A stretch of DNA of 64,000 nt from JAAFIW01 sp031414805 (GTDB lineage: Bacteria; Pseudomonadota; Gammaproteobacteria; Burkholderiales; Burkholderiaceae_C): assembly GCA_031414805.1 (NCBI GenBank), contig JANOQJ010000068.1, positions 1 through 64,000 on the forward strand. The letters run 5' to 3'. A model generated the notes under the pieces. That model did no database searches and had not been told where the DNA came from. It was given only the letters and a program-made list of their open reading frames with translations. Both the position numbers and the translations under genes were made by a program. Below, one piece after another: positions 49,573 to 58,199 of the stretch (position 1 is its first letter; every line of letters begins with the position of its first letter).

Positions 49573-50190
49573 ATGAAAACCGAAACCAAAACCCCAAGTA
49601 AAACCAAAACACCGGACGCGGTTGAACTGTTGACGGCCGACCACCTGGCGGTCAAAAAGCTGTTCGACCAGTTCAAAAAGTGCAAGAAGGCAGACGGAAC
49701 CGACGGCGAGAAATCCGCCATCGTTGAAGAAATATGTACCGCACTGACTGTGCACGCGCAGGTTGAAGAAGAGATTTTTTATCCCGCGATGCGCCAAGCC
49801 ACAGACGAAGATGACTTGATGGATGAAGCCCAGGTGGAGCAAGACGGCGCGAAGGAGCTGATCGATCAGCTGCAAACCATGGAGCCGGGCGACGACATGT
49901 ATGACGCCAAGGTCATCGTGCTCAGCGAATACATCGCCCACCACGTCAAGGAAGAAGAAACCGGAATGTTTCCCAAGGCCAAAAAAGCCAAGCTCGACCT
50001 GGATGCATTGGGTCAGGACATGGCACAGCGTAAAACCGAGCTGATGCAGGAGTTGGCTCTACCCGAGCTGCCCGACAGCGAAGAAGACGAAAGTGCAGAT
50101 CCGGTGGGGCCAATCCCCGTCGTACCGGGCGGCAAAAGCAAACCCGCACCGGGTGCGCAATCACGCACACCCAAAACCAAAGCGGCATGA
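49573..50190 (+). CDS. Hemerythrin HHE domain protein
   Basis: A 205-residue protein. The HHE cation-binding domain has His/Glu ligands in LLTADHLAVKKLFDQFKKC, LTVHAQVEEEIFYPAMRQ and EYIAHHVKEEETGMFPKAK. A di-iron centre that binds O2, NO or iron is expected by family. The C-terminal tail (about 40 residues, PVGPIPVVPGGKSKPAPGAQ) is disordered and basic. It follows the glycine-zipper gene after 32 bp and is probably co-transcribed. Confidence 0.88.
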   Translation: MKTETKTPSKTKTPDAVELLTADHLAVKKLFDQFKKCKKADGTDGEKSAIVEEICTALTVHAQVEEEIFYPAMRQATDEDDLMDEAQVEQDGAKELIDQLQTMEPGDDMYDAKVIVLSEYIAHHVKEEETGMFPKAKKAKLDLDALGQDMAQRKTELMQELALPELPDSEEDESADPVGPIPVVPGGKSKPAPGAQSRTPKTKAA

Positions 50191-50204
50191 CCGGGATCAG
50201 CAGT

Positions 50205-50235
50205 GTCGTTATTCCCGCAAAGTGGGAATAACGAC
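50205..50235. terminator. Strong hairpin after the hemerythrin gene
   Basis: GTCGTTATTCCC and GGGAATAACGAC form a perfect 12-bp stem with a 7-nt loop. There is no U-tract, so it may instead be an ATTCCC-type dispersed palindrome used as a terminator or as an mRNA 3' end. Confidence 0.5.
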
Positions 50236-50267
50236 GCCTGGCCGTCCCCACACCAGACTATTGATCT

Positions 50268-50392
50268 GGCCCGATGAAGCATCAACCGTTCGCGCTGAGG
50301 TGGCTGTTCCGATCATCCTGAGGTATCAAGGGAAGGGCTCGCAAGGGCTTCGATACCTCAGCCCGAACGGAGACTTCATACTTCATCGGGCC
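50268..50392. repeat. Nested palindromic element, copy C
   Basis: Outer arms GGCCCGATGAAG (50268) and CTTCATCGGGCC (50381-50392) enclose CCGTTCG and CGAACGG and an inner GGGCTTCGATACCTCAGCCC segment. It is the most complete copy of the family seen here. Confidence 0.7.
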
Positions 50393-50411
50393 GGATCCAT
50401 ATCCACCATTC

Positions 50412-50456
50412 AACAGATAGCGCCTTGAGCAATATGGGTGAGGGTCAGCGCCCTAT
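50412..50456 (-). repeat. TGCTTGAGCA element, copy 14 (divergent)
   Basis: CAACAGATAGCGCCTTGAGC continues as AATATGGGTGAGGGTCAGCG and CCCTA. Both the core and the tail have drifted from the other copies. Confidence 0.55.
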
Positions 50457-50773
50457 TTCTGCATGGCCGCGTCTGCACCCTGCTGGCGCTGTGTACACAG
50501 CGCCACGTGCAGTTGTTCGAGAGCGTGCACGCAGTCCAGCAGTGCATCGCTGACGCTGGGACTTTCCAATGGGGGGTGGCCCGAGGGCTGTGCTTCGGCC
50601 GGAACGTGATCAGGCGCTACCGGCAGCGGTACGCCGGTCACTAACGCAGCGGTGTGGGTCAATCGTTGCAAGACAGCCCAAAACAGGCTGTCCCACTCCG
50701 GTGCGGAGATAGCTGGCACCGCACGGGACGTTGCCAAAGTGGTGTGTTGCGCCTGGATGCCGGGAGAGTTCAT
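50453..50773 (-). CDS. Hypothetical protein, 106 residues
   Basis: A small protein of no recognised family. It has two weak amphipathic helices (WDSLFWAVLQRLTHTAALVT and DALLDCVHALEQLHVALCTQ) with a Pro-rich link. The reading frame ends in the drifted repeat. It is divergent from the Crp/Fnr-type gene and may be its partner. The call depends on ORF length and position only. Confidence 0.45.
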   Translation of the reverse strand: MNSPGIQAQHTTLATSRAVPAISAPEWDSLFWAVLQRLTHTAALVTGVPLPVAPDHVPAEAQPSGHPPLESPSVSDALLDCVHALEQLHVALCTQRQQGADAAMQK

Positions 50774-50792
50774 ACGTTCCTCAATCTGAAAA

Positions 50793-50822
50793 ATGCACCC
50801 GCAATGTAGTACCGGGGTGCAT
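50793..50822. promoter_or_regulatory. Inverted repeat between divergent genes
   Basis: ATGCACCC (50793-50800) and GGGTGCAT (50815-50822) are 8-bp perfect arms in the 104-bp gap between the hypothetical gene and the Crp/Fnr-type gene. A possible operator; it is not an FNR consensus. Confidence 0.4.
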
Positions 50823-50877
50823 CAGTTGGTGCGTGAAAAGACATAGACTGAAACCTCACTTCTGGGGAGTCCACTCT

Positions 50878-51615
50878 ATGTCTTTGGTTAGCTGCAAACA
50901 GTGCCCCTTGCGCGCACTGCCGCTGTTTTTGCCGCACAGTGCCGACGAGCTGACTTTGCTGGAATCACTCAAAAAACGGGAGCTGGTGCTGGGCTCCGAC
51001 GAAACCCTCATTCACGAGGGGCAAACCGACGCCGCACTGTATACCTTACTGTCGGGCTGGGCCTTTCGTTTCAAAACGCTCAGTGATGGGCGCAGGCAAA
51101 TATTAGGTTTTTTGATGGCTGGCGATTTCTTTGGCGTGCAGCAAAAAATGGGGGACTCCGCGGCACACGGGGTCAGCACACTGACCGACACACGTTTTTG
51201 CGTCTTTCAGCGCGACGCGCTGTGGGAGTTGCACCGCCAGCAGCCGACCATGGGTTTCAACATCACCTGGCTGACCGCGCATGAAGAGTCCCTGGTGGAC
51301 GATAACTTGCTGTCGGTAGGACGGCGCAGCGCCGAAGAGCGCGTGGCCGCGTTGCTGATTCAGTTGTTCAAACGGGCTGCTGCGCTTCAAACGGATGGTG
51401 GTCGGGCGGGTGTGCCGTTTCCGCTCACGCAGCAACACATCGCAGATGGCCTGGGTCTATCACTGGTGCACACCAACAAAACATTGCGCAAGCTGGAGCG
51501 TAGGGGCTTGCACCGTATCGAGACCGGCAAGCTTCACCTGGGAGACGTCAAAGCCCTGGCTCGCCTCGCAGACTTGTACGGTGACGGACGGCCACCACAG
51601 AGGCCGCTGATCTAG
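50878..51615 (+). CDS. Crp/Fnr-family transcriptional regulator
   Basis: A 245-residue regulator. The N-terminal cyclic-nucleotide-binding fold (LIHEGQTDAALYTLLSGWAF, LGFLMAGDFFGVQQKMGD) is followed by the long dimerisation helix and a winged helix-turn-helix with PLTQQHIADGLGLSLVHTNK. The start has SCKQCPLR with two cysteines, fewer than the FNR cluster set, so oxygen sensing through a [4Fe-4S] cluster is unlikely. ATG 50878 (MSLVSCKQC) fits the family. The ligand is not evident. Confidence 0.88.
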   Translation: MSLVSCKQCPLRALPLFLPHSADELTLLESLKKRELVLGSDETLIHEGQTDAALYTLLSGWAFRFKTLSDGRRQILGFLMAGDFFGVQQKMGDSAAHGVSTLTDTRFCVFQRDALWELHRQQPTMGFNITWLTAHEESLVDDNLLSVGRRSAEERVAALLIQLFKRAAALQTDGGRAGVPFPLTQQHIADGLGLSLVHTNKTLRKLERRGLHRIETGKLHLGDVKALARLADLYGDGRPPQRPLI

Positions 51616-51648
51616 CACGTTGCGGATTTAAACCCCGCCGAGCCCGAT

Positions 51649-52059
51649 TCAACCCAGCGGAGCAGGTCCGGTATTGCCAGTCCGACCCGACGCCAGGGCG
51701 CAAGCGTATTGCAGCAAGGCATCAATTTCAGTGGATTTATCGAACACGCGGTCGGCTCCGAGGTTCAGACATTTGCGCCGCATGTCGGGCGTAGCGTAAT
51801 TGCTCAGCACGACGGTATGGTGCCGCTTTGGCAACGCCTGCGCGGCTTTCAACACACCCAACCCAGACCCCAGCTTGAGAAAAATGTCCACGATGACCAG
51901 ATCGACCGCGTTGTCGGGCTCACACACCCACTGGACCGCCGTGGGTTCGTCGGCAGCACTACCCACGACCTGAATTGGCCCGAGCTCTTCCAGCGTGGCA
52001 ATCAGGTTCTCGCGGATCACGGGGCTGTCTTCGATGATGTAGGTTTTTAGCTGGCGCAT
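51649..52059 (-). CDS. Single-domain response regulator
   Basis: A 136-residue receiver (CheY-like) domain without an output domain. The acidic pocket is in YIIEDSPVIREN, the phospho-acceptor Asp in DLVIVDIFLKLGSG, a Ser instead of Thr in VVLSNYATPD, and the Lys in RVFDKSTEID. ATG 52059 (MRQLKTYIIED) is the natural start. No histidine kinase gene is adjacent. Confidence 0.85.
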   Translation of the reverse strand: MRQLKTYIIEDSPVIRENLIATLEELGPIQVVGSAADEPTAVQWVCEPDNAVDLVIVDIFLKLGSGLGVLKAAQALPKRHHTVVLSNYATPDMRRKCLNLGADRVFDKSTEIDALLQYACALASGRTGNTGPAPLG

Positions 52060-52177
52060 AGGACGACGTGACGGTAATAAGTGTGCCTTGCTTTCACGAC
52101 CACTCAACGTCAAATTGGCGCAAATCGACGTAGGAAATGGCCTACGCAGCTGGGCCGGGTTCAGCATGGGCATAAAT

Positions 52178-52606
52178 TCACACCAAATCCTCGATGGCCA
52201 GTAAATGGTATCGCTGGGCATAAGCGTAAGAACCCTGCCGCACCTGCACCATCAGCGCCTGCGCATCGTCTTCGTGACGCACCCGCACCATCACGGCCCA
52301 GTGACCTTCGCGCGCCAGCTCCAGGTAACGGTTTACGGTTGCCCCTTCGGTTCCAACCGAGGGCAACGCCAGATCTGATTCCCCGTCCAAGCGCCCGATT
52401 TGTCGCAACACGTCCTGCGGACTGAGCAGCATGGCCGGGTCCGCTTGCTCGTTGGCGCCGTCTACAGCGGTCGCAACACGCTGCGCATCTGCCTGGCTGG
52501 CAAACATCACGAACGCATAGCCTTTGGGGTAGAACACGCCGCCCATCGTGAGCATGTCGGGGGTCAATTCAAATTTCTGCATAGTTGGATTCGTTTTTTT
52601 ACTCAT
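52178..52606 (-). CDS. Hypothetical protein, 142 residues
   Basis: The conserved-looking parts are MQKFELTPDMLTMGGVFYPK followed by GYAFVMFA, and the end YAQRYHLLAIEDLV. GYAFVMF and the alternation of helices suggest a small alpha/beta domain, but I recognise no family. ATG 52606 and ATG 52582 are both possible; neither has a strong ribosome-binding site. It follows the next gene upstream (52623) closely and may share its transcript. Confidence 0.6.
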   Translation of the reverse strand: MSKKTNPTMQKFELTPDMLTMGGVFYPKGYAFVMFASQADAQRVATAVDGANEQADPAMLLSPQDVLRQIGRLDGESDLALPSVGTEGATVNRYLELAREGHWAVMVRVRHEDDAQALMVQVRQGSYAYAQRYHLLAIEDLV

Positions 52607-52622
52607 CAGTTTAGAGAGCGCG

Positions 52623-53039
52623 TTAACGCACGGGGAGTTCAATCTGGCGCAACAGGCCGCCACCGTCAACGCTGCCTTGCACCGTGCCCTGGCCTTGCAT
52701 GCGCAGCACGCACGCCTGCCGGTCGTCATCGCGCAATGCGGCGCAGCGTTGCACCGCGTTGCTGGCGTAGTCAAGGTTGCCGGTGGACGCCAAACTCGTG
52801 CGACGAGCCTGCCCATAAGCCGCTGCGGCGTCTTGCATACACACCTTTTGATCAGCAGCACCGGGGCGGGCAGTACAAGCGGCACGTTCCTGCTTGTAGC
52901 GCTCTTTTTCTCCCGCCGCGCTGGCTGCGTCGCCTGCGATGCATACGCCCGATAGGACCGCCAACGCGCACGCTGCGCCTGCGCTGCGGATCCACCTGGA
53001 TGCAGCGCGGGTGCTGCAAGTGGTTAAGGTAGTAAACAT
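52623..53039 (-). CDS. Small exported protein, 138 residues
   Basis: A signal peptide (WIRSAGAACALAVLSGVCIA) is followed by a Cys-containing mature domain (ERAACTARPGAADQKVCMQD, AVQRCAALRDDDRQACVLRM) with four cysteines, probably two disulfides. Secretion to the periplasm is likely. The end (QGSVDGGGLLRQIELPV) is similar to proteins of unknown function in related bacteria, as far as I can tell. ATG 53039 is chosen. Confidence 0.65.
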   Translation of the reverse strand: MFTTLTTCSTRAASRWIRSAGAACALAVLSGVCIAGDAASAAGEKERYKQERAACTARPGAADQKVCMQDAAAAYGQARRTSLASTGNLDYASNAVQRCAALRDDDRQACVLRMQGQGTVQGSVDGGGLLRQIELPVR

Positions 53040-53193
53040 GGTGATGTCCTGACGTGAAAAATGAAGGGCGAAATCAAGGTGTAGACAGGTTGGCACGCCA
53101 CTGCGCCCTTGCCCAGGATGCATGGCGCATTCGTGGCGTAGGACAAAACCGCGTAGCCCCTTTACAGTTCGGTTGAACCCTTAGGAGACTTTT

Positions 53194-54477
53194 ATGGCAA
53201 CCGCACGCAAAGCTGCACCCACCCCACCCACATCCCGCACGTATGACGTCGTGCTGTACGGCGCATCCGGCTTCGTGGGTCGCCAGACCGTGGCTTACTT
53301 TGCCAAGCTGGGCAAGCTGCTCAAACCCGATGGCACACCGCTGCGCTGGGCTGTGGCGGGCCGGTCGGCCGACAAGCTCGAAGCAGTAAAAAAGGCATGT
53401 GGCGCGGGCGCGCAAGACGCTGGCGTGGTGGTGGCAGACGCACACGACGTACCTGCGCTGCAGGCGCTGGCCCGCGACACGCATGTGGTGCTCAGCACCG
53501 CCGGGCCGTTTGCACTGTATGGCAGCGACCTGGTGGCCGCCTGCGTGAAACACGGCACGCACTATGTCGACATCACCGGCGAAACGCCGTGGGTGCACGA
53601 CCTGATTGCCCGGCACCACAAAGCCGCCGCCGCCAGTGGCACGCGCATCATTCCTTTCTGCGGCTTTGACTCGGTGCCGTCCGACCTGGGCACATGGGTC
53701 GTGGCCACCACCATGCAAGCGCAACACGGGCAGCCGTGCCAGAGCGTGAAAGCCAGCTTCACCATGCGCGGCGGCGTGAATGGCGGCACCCTGGCCTCCG
53801 CCATGAACTTCATGGGCGGCCCGCAAGCCCAGCTGATGGAAAACCCCTTCTTGCTCAACCCGCCCGGCAGCACCACACCCGATCCCGCTGGCCACACCGA
53901 CGTCAAATTACCGATCTACGACGCCGACTTCAAAGCCTGGCTAGGCCCGTTCGTCATGGCCATGATCAACACCCGGGTGGTGCGCCGCAGCGCCGCTTTG
54001 CTAACCCCCAGTCGGGGCAAACCTAAGCTGTATGGCAACGACTTTTCGTATCAGGAGTACATGCGCTTTGGCGGTGGCGCGATTGCGGGTGCAGTGGCCA
54101 CTGCCTTTAGCGCAGGCATGTTCTCGTCGCAGCTGGCCATGAAGTTGGGCGCGGTGCGCAAAGTGGCCGAAAAGCTCATGCCCGGCCCGGGTACCGGTCC
54201 GTCGGAATGGGCCATGAACAACGGCTCGTTTCGCTGCGAGTTGGTGGGCAAAAGCGCCGATGGACAGGTGGTGAAAGTGCGCATTGCGGACAAAGGCGAC
54301 CCGGGTAATCGCGCCACCACCAAGATGGTGTGTGAAAGCGCGCTGTGCCTGGCATTGCAGCTCGACGACTTGCCGGGTGGTCGCAGCTACGGTGGCTTGT
54401 TGACGCCAGCCACTGGCTTGGGACAGGTGTTGCTGGACAGGCTGCGGGCGGCGGGGATGACGATTGCGGTGGTGTGA
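53194..54477 (+). CDS. Saccharopine-dehydrogenase-like/trans-acting enoyl reductase family protein
   Basis: A 427-residue protein with an N-terminal NAD(P)-binding Rossmann domain (YDVVLYGASGFVGRQTVAYF) and a catalytic-like domain of the saccharopine dehydrogenase family (CVKHGTHYVDITGETPWVHD, IIPFCGFDSVPSDLGTW). In the family, related proteins are membrane-associated enoyl reductases in mycobacteria; here the substrate is unknown. TTAGGAG precedes ATG 53194. Confidence 0.82.
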   Translation: MATARKAAPTPPTSRTYDVVLYGASGFVGRQTVAYFAKLGKLLKPDGTPLRWAVAGRSADKLEAVKKACGAGAQDAGVVVADAHDVPALQALARDTHVVLSTAGPFALYGSDLVAACVKHGTHYVDITGETPWVHDLIARHHKAAAASGTRIIPFCGFDSVPSDLGTWVVATTMQAQHGQPCQSVKASFTMRGGVNGGTLASAMNFMGGPQAQLMENPFLLNPPGSTTPDPAGHTDVKLPIYDADFKAWLGPFVMAMINTRVVRRSAALLTPSRGKPKLYGNDFSYQEYMRFGGGAIAGAVATAFSAGMFSSQLAMKLGAVRKVAEKLMPGPGTGPSEWAMNNGSFRCELVGKSADGQVVKVRIADKGDPGNRATTKMVCESALCLALQLDDLPGGRSYGGLLTPATGLGQVLLDRLRAAGMTIAVV

Positions 54478-54596
54478 CTGACCAGATGAAAAATGATCGA
54501 CCTGCGGTCTGATGACAAATGACTCGAATGCAGCCTGTCATCTCTGCCATCTGTCATGCGTCGCAGCGCGGCGCGGTCATCGCGTCATCAGGCGAG

Positions 54597-56033
54597 TCAA
54601 TACGCAAATATCTTCCCCGGATTCATGATGTTGTGCGGGTCCAGTGCGTGCTTGATGGTGCGCATCATGCCCACCGCGCCCTCGCCCGCTTCGGTCAACA
54701 AAAAGTCTTGTTTGTGCAGACCTACGCCGTGCTCGCCGGTGCAGGTGCCTTCCAGCTGCAGGGCGCGGTGCACCAGTTGGTGGTTCAGGGTTTCGGCGGT
54801 CTGGCGCTCTTGCGCGCTGTCGGGGTCAATCAAGTAACCAAAGTGGAAATTGCCATCGCCCACGTGGCCGACCAGGAAGTACGGCAGGCCGCTGGCGTCG
54901 GCTTCGGCCACTGAATCCAGCAGGCAATCGGCTAGTTTGGAAATTGGCACGCAGGTGTCGGTGCTGATGGCGCGGCAGCCGGGTTTGCTTTGAATGGCGG
55001 CAAAGTAGGCGTTGTGCCTTGCGGTCCACAGTTTCGTGCGGGCTTCGGGGGTGCTGGCCCACTCGAAGGCTTGGCCGCCGTGGTCGGTGGCGAGTTCTTG
55101 CACGGTTTCGGCTTGCTCTTTTACGCTGGCGGGCGAGCCGTGAAACTCCATGAGCAGCATGGGCTGCTCGCTCAAGCCCAGCTTGCTGTGGGCGTTCACC
55201 ATGCGCACGGTGTTGGCGTCGATCAACTCCACGCGGGCGATGGGTACGCCCAGCTGGATGATCTGGATGGTGGTGTTCACCGCATCGGCAATGCTGGGAA
55301 ACGAACACACCGCCGCGCTGATGGCCTCTGGAATCGGGTACAGCTTGAGCGTGACTTCGGTGATCACGCCCAGGGTGCCCTCGCTGCCCACCATCAGGCG
55401 CGTGAGGTCGTAGCCTGCGCTGGATTTTTTCGCACGCGTGCCTGTGCGGATGATTTCGCCGCTGGCCATCACCACCTGCAGCGCCAGCACGTTTTCGCGC
55501 ATGGTGCCGTAGCGCACGGCGTTGGTGCCGCTGGCGCGGGTGGCGCTCATGCCACCAAGGGTGGCGTCAGCGCCGGGGTCAATAGGAAAAAACAGGCCGG
55601 TGGATTTGAGCTCTTCATTGAGCGCCTTGCGGCACACGCCCGCCTGCACCGTCACCGTCAGGTCTTCGGCGTTGATGCTCAGAATTTTGTTCATGTGCCC
55701 TACATCAATGCTGATGCCGCCCTGCACTGCCAGTAAGTGCCCTTCCAGTGAGCTGCCCACACCAAACGGAATTACCGGCACCTTGTGTTGCGCCGCCAAG
55801 GTCACTGCGTCGGCTACGTCTTGCGTGCTGCGGGCAAACACCACCGCGGCCGGCGGCGGCACGGTGGTGTAAGCCGACTCATCGCGCCCATGCTGCTCAC
55901 GCACCACCAGCGAGGTAACGCACTGGTCGGCAAAGCGCGCCTTGAGCGCGTCCATCAGGGCTGGCGGCACGTCACGGCGGGCGAATTCGGGAAGGACGTG
56001 GGCCAGGGTTTGGGTGGAAAGCGGGGCGTTCAT
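54597..56033 (-). CDS. FAD-linked D-lactate dehydrogenase-like oxidase
   Basis: A 478-residue VAO-family flavoprotein. Motifs are VPVIPFGVGSSLEGHLLAV, MSATRASGTNAVRYGTM, HVGDGNFHFGYLIDPDS and TGEHGVGLHKQDFL. The sequence is closer to cytochrome-type D-lactate dehydrogenases than the GlcD-like gene at 17.5 kb. It probably feeds electrons to a quinone or cytochrome c. It is complete. Confidence 0.88.
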   Translation of the reverse strand: MNAPLSTQTLAHVLPEFARRDVPPALMDALKARFADQCVTSLVVREQHGRDESAYTTVPPPAAVVFARSTQDVADAVTLAAQHKVPVIPFGVGSSLEGHLLAVQGGISIDVGHMNKILSINAEDLTVTVQAGVCRKALNEELKSTGLFFPIDPGADATLGGMSATRASGTNAVRYGTMRENVLALQVVMASGEIIRTGTRAKKSSAGYDLTRLMVGSEGTLGVITEVTLKLYPIPEAISAAVCSFPSIADAVNTTIQIIQLGVPIARVELIDANTVRMVNAHSKLGLSEQPMLLMEFHGSPASVKEQAETVQELATDHGGQAFEWASTPEARTKLWTARHNAYFAAIQSKPGCRAISTDTCVPISKLADCLLDSVAEADASGLPYFLVGHVGDGNFHFGYLIDPDSAQERQTAETLNHQLVHRALQLEGTCTGEHGVGLHKQDFLLTEAGEGAVGMMRTIKHALDPHNIMNPGKIFAY

Positions 56034-56095
56034 GGTGTCTCCGGGCGGGTTTTGGGCTAGGTTCCGTCAAGTATGGCGCGGAACCCGGCGCCATG

Positions 56096-57214
56096 TCATC
56101 GCGGTTTTCGCGGGCCATTGAGCAACTGGCCCACCCACGTGGGTCGAACAGCGTAGTGATAAGTGACCAGCAGAAAAGTTACGCAGAGCGTATTGATTGC
56201 TGCGTACTTGATCGTCCAATGCCACGGCAACAGCATAAAAGCCGTTTGCAGCGCCATCACCAGCGGCAGGTGCGCCAGATACATCCAGTACGACGCATCG
56301 GCCAGGTAGCGCATGCGCCGGCTGGGGCGATTCAGGAAGCGCACGCCAGCACCTACAAAAGCCAACGCCCAGCACACCAGGGCAATGCTGTAGCTGGCGA
56401 CGTAGAGCAGCGGGTCAGTGGGTATGGGTATGCCGTTGGCGCTGGGTGGCTGGGCGAGCAGCCACAGGCAGGTGCTGGTCGCCACCAGGCCGATGGCGAA
56501 ATTCGCTGACCAGCGCTGCGCCAACACATCCAGCAAGGCCCGGTTGCGCGCCAACAACCAGCCGATGGCAAACACATAGCCATAAATAAACAACGGCACA
56601 GCAGGCGGAATCAATGTGTAGGCCGGTGTGGGTACGCCCATGCCAACCAGCGCCACCGGAACGTACGCGAAGGCGGCACACACCGGCAGCGCCAGCAGCA
56701 GCGGCCCTGCGTGCAAACCCAGCACGGCCTGCAACGCCCGGTCGGCCCACGCGGCGCACGTGCCCCGCGGATCCAGCTTGGCCAGCACAGCCCGCAGCCC
56801 CAGGGCCAGCGCATACAGCCACAGCAGCACATATAAAAACCACAGGTGTAGAAAATTGAGTGCGTCACCTGCTTTGGCGGCTGGCAGCGGGTCGGGCAGG
56901 CGCCCACCGTTGGCCCGGGCCATTGCCCACAACACCACGGCCACGATCAACACAAAGCTCACCACCCAGCCCAGGGCCAGCGGTGCCAGGATGCGCGCCG
57001 CCCGGTTGCGCACAAAAGCCCGTGTGCCCAGCCGACCCAGCAAGGCGTGCGCCAGAAAGCCCGCCACCAGGAAAAAAACCGACATTCTGAAAATATGAAT
57101 CACGAACATCAGCACGCTCAACGTGTCGCTGGTCTGGGTATCGCGGATCGGCCACAAAGCGGCTTCCAGCCCCGGCACAAACGACAGACTGGCGTGCAGG
57201 CAGATGCCCAACAA
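56096..57214 (-). CDS. Acyltransferase family 3 membrane protein (OpgC/OafA-like)
   Basis: About 372 residues with ten or so transmembrane helices. The family His is in GICLHASLSFVPG and Arg in RNRAARILAPL; the end is SYWMYLAHLPLVM with short tail. It would transfer acyl or succinyl groups to an extracytoplasmic glycan. The frame continues upstream of the first usable start: TTG 57214 lies inside the first family helix. The natural start appears to be at 57280, where the codon is ATC (INTPTDTTHRLPALDAIRAA), 9 bp after GGGAGA. A point change of ATG to ATC, or a non-standard start, is likely. Confidence 0.75.
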   Translation of the reverse strand: MLGICLHASLSFVPGLEAALWPIRDTQTSDTLSVLMFVIHIFRMSVFFLVAGFLAHALLGRLGTRAFVRNRAARILAPLALGWVVSFVLIVAVVLWAMARANGGRLPDPLPAAKAGDALNFLHLWFLYVLLWLYALALGLRAVLAKLDPRGTCAAWADRALQAVLGLHAGPLLLALPVCAAFAYVPVALVGMGVPTPAYTLIPPAVPLFIYGYVFAIGWLLARNRALLDVLAQRWSANFAIGLVATSTCLWLLAQPPSANGIPIPTDPLLYVASYSIALVCWALAFVGAGVRFLNRPSRRMRYLADASYWMYLAHLPLVMALQTAFMLLPWHWTIKYAAINTLCVTFLLVTYHYAVRPTWVGQLLNGPRKPR

Positions 57215-57319
57215 CAGTGCGGCGGCGCGAATGGCGTCTAAAGCGGGCAGGCGATGGGTGGTGTCGGTTGGCGTGTTGATTTGGAATCTCCCGTGAAGCC
57301 GTAAATTGTCGATGCGCCA

Positions 57320-57400
57320 GGCGAGGGATTCGCCGTACTGAAGTAGGGTTCCTGGCTAAGTCGTCGCTTAGCACCCGGGCAAATCCCGTGTCGGGCACGG
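57320..57400 (+). other. Three hairpins upstream of upp
   Basis: GGCGA/TCGCC (57320-57334), GCTAAG/CTTAGC (57355-57372) and CCGTG/CACGG (57386-57400) occur in a row. The last is followed by CTTTT. This could be a structured leader of upp, or a terminator region between divergent genes. I match it to no known riboswitch. Confidence 0.4.
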
Positions 57401-57484
57401 CTTTTGCTGGTCATCATCCAGCGGAAATCGAGGTGGCTGCCGTTACGATGGCTTCATCATTTTTTTGCCGAGACTGAAATCCCT

Positions 57485-58126
57485 ATGAGCCACTCCAACC
57501 CCATGGTCCACGTCATCGATCACCCGCTGGTGCAGCACAAGCTGACCTTGATGCGCAACAAGGAGGCCAGCACCACCAGCTTTCGCCGCCTGCTCAATGA
57601 GTTGTCGTCGCTGATGGTGTACGAAGTCACGCGCGACATGGCCATGCAGGACGTGCAGATCGAAACCCCGCTGGAAACCATGACGGCGCGCATGATTGAT
57701 GGCAAAAAGCTGGTGTTCGTGTCCATTCTGCGGGCGGGCAACGGAATTCTGGACGGCATGTTGAATGTGATTCCAGGTGCGCGTGTCGGCCACATTGGCC
57801 TGTACCGTGACCCCAAAACCCTACAGGCGGTGGAGTACTACTTCAAGATGCCGCAAGAGATGACCGAGCGCGATGTGGTCGTGGTCGACCCCATGCTGGC
57901 CACCGGCAACTCGGCCATTGCAGCAGTGCAGCGGCTGAAGGTGCTGAACCCCAAATCCATCAAATTCGTGTGCCTACTGACCTGCCCGGAAGGCATTGCC
58001 ACCTTCACTGCAGCCCACCCTGACGTGCCCGTTTTCACCGCCGCGATTGACCGGCAGCTCAACGACCACGGCTACATATTGCCAGGCCTGGGCGACGCAG
58101 GCGACCGCATGTTTGGAACGAAATGA
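57485..58126 (+). CDS. upp: Uracil phosphoribosyltransferase
   Basis: A 213-residue UPRTase that makes UMP from uracil and PRPP. Motifs: HVIDHPLVQHKLTLMRNKEA at the start, RAGNGILDGM, DPMLATGNSAIAA (PRPP binding) and PGLGDAGDRMFGTK at the end. I use ATG 57485 (MSHSNPMV). It heads the salvage/uptake cluster that continues with a BMP-type transporter and a deaminase, so imported or freed pyrimidine can be reused. Confidence 0.95.
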   Translation: MSHSNPMVHVIDHPLVQHKLTLMRNKEASTTSFRRLLNELSSLMVYEVTRDMAMQDVQIETPLETMTARMIDGKKLVFVSILRAGNGILDGMLNVIPGARVGHIGLYRDPKTLQAVEYYFKMPQEMTERDVVVVDPMLATGNSAIAAVQRLKVLNPKSIKFVCLLTCPEGIATFTAAHPDVPVFTAAIDRQLNDHGYILPGLGDAGDRMFGTK

Positions 58127-58133
58127 GCTGCCA

Positions 58134-58177
58134 GCCCATGTATTCATTGCTCAAACAGCTATAAATTCAATAGCGAT
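58134..58177 (+). repeat. TGCTTGAGCA element, copy 15
   Basis: CCAGCCCATGTATTCATTGC continues as TCAAACAGCTATAAATTCAA and TAGC. It is 8 bp after the upp stop. Confidence 0.7.
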
Positions 58178-58199
58178 TGTGTTACCCAACTCCATCGCC

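Noticed and set aside
50205..50235. A textbook intrinsic terminator
   Set aside because: The 12-bp stem is strong but there is no U-tract; the form is shared with dispersed ATTCCC palindromes, so terminator function is only possible.
57320..57400. A known riboswitch class (ykkC-type was considered because of TAGGGTTCC)
   Set aside because: The other conserved blocks of that class are missing, so only an unnamed structured leader is reported.
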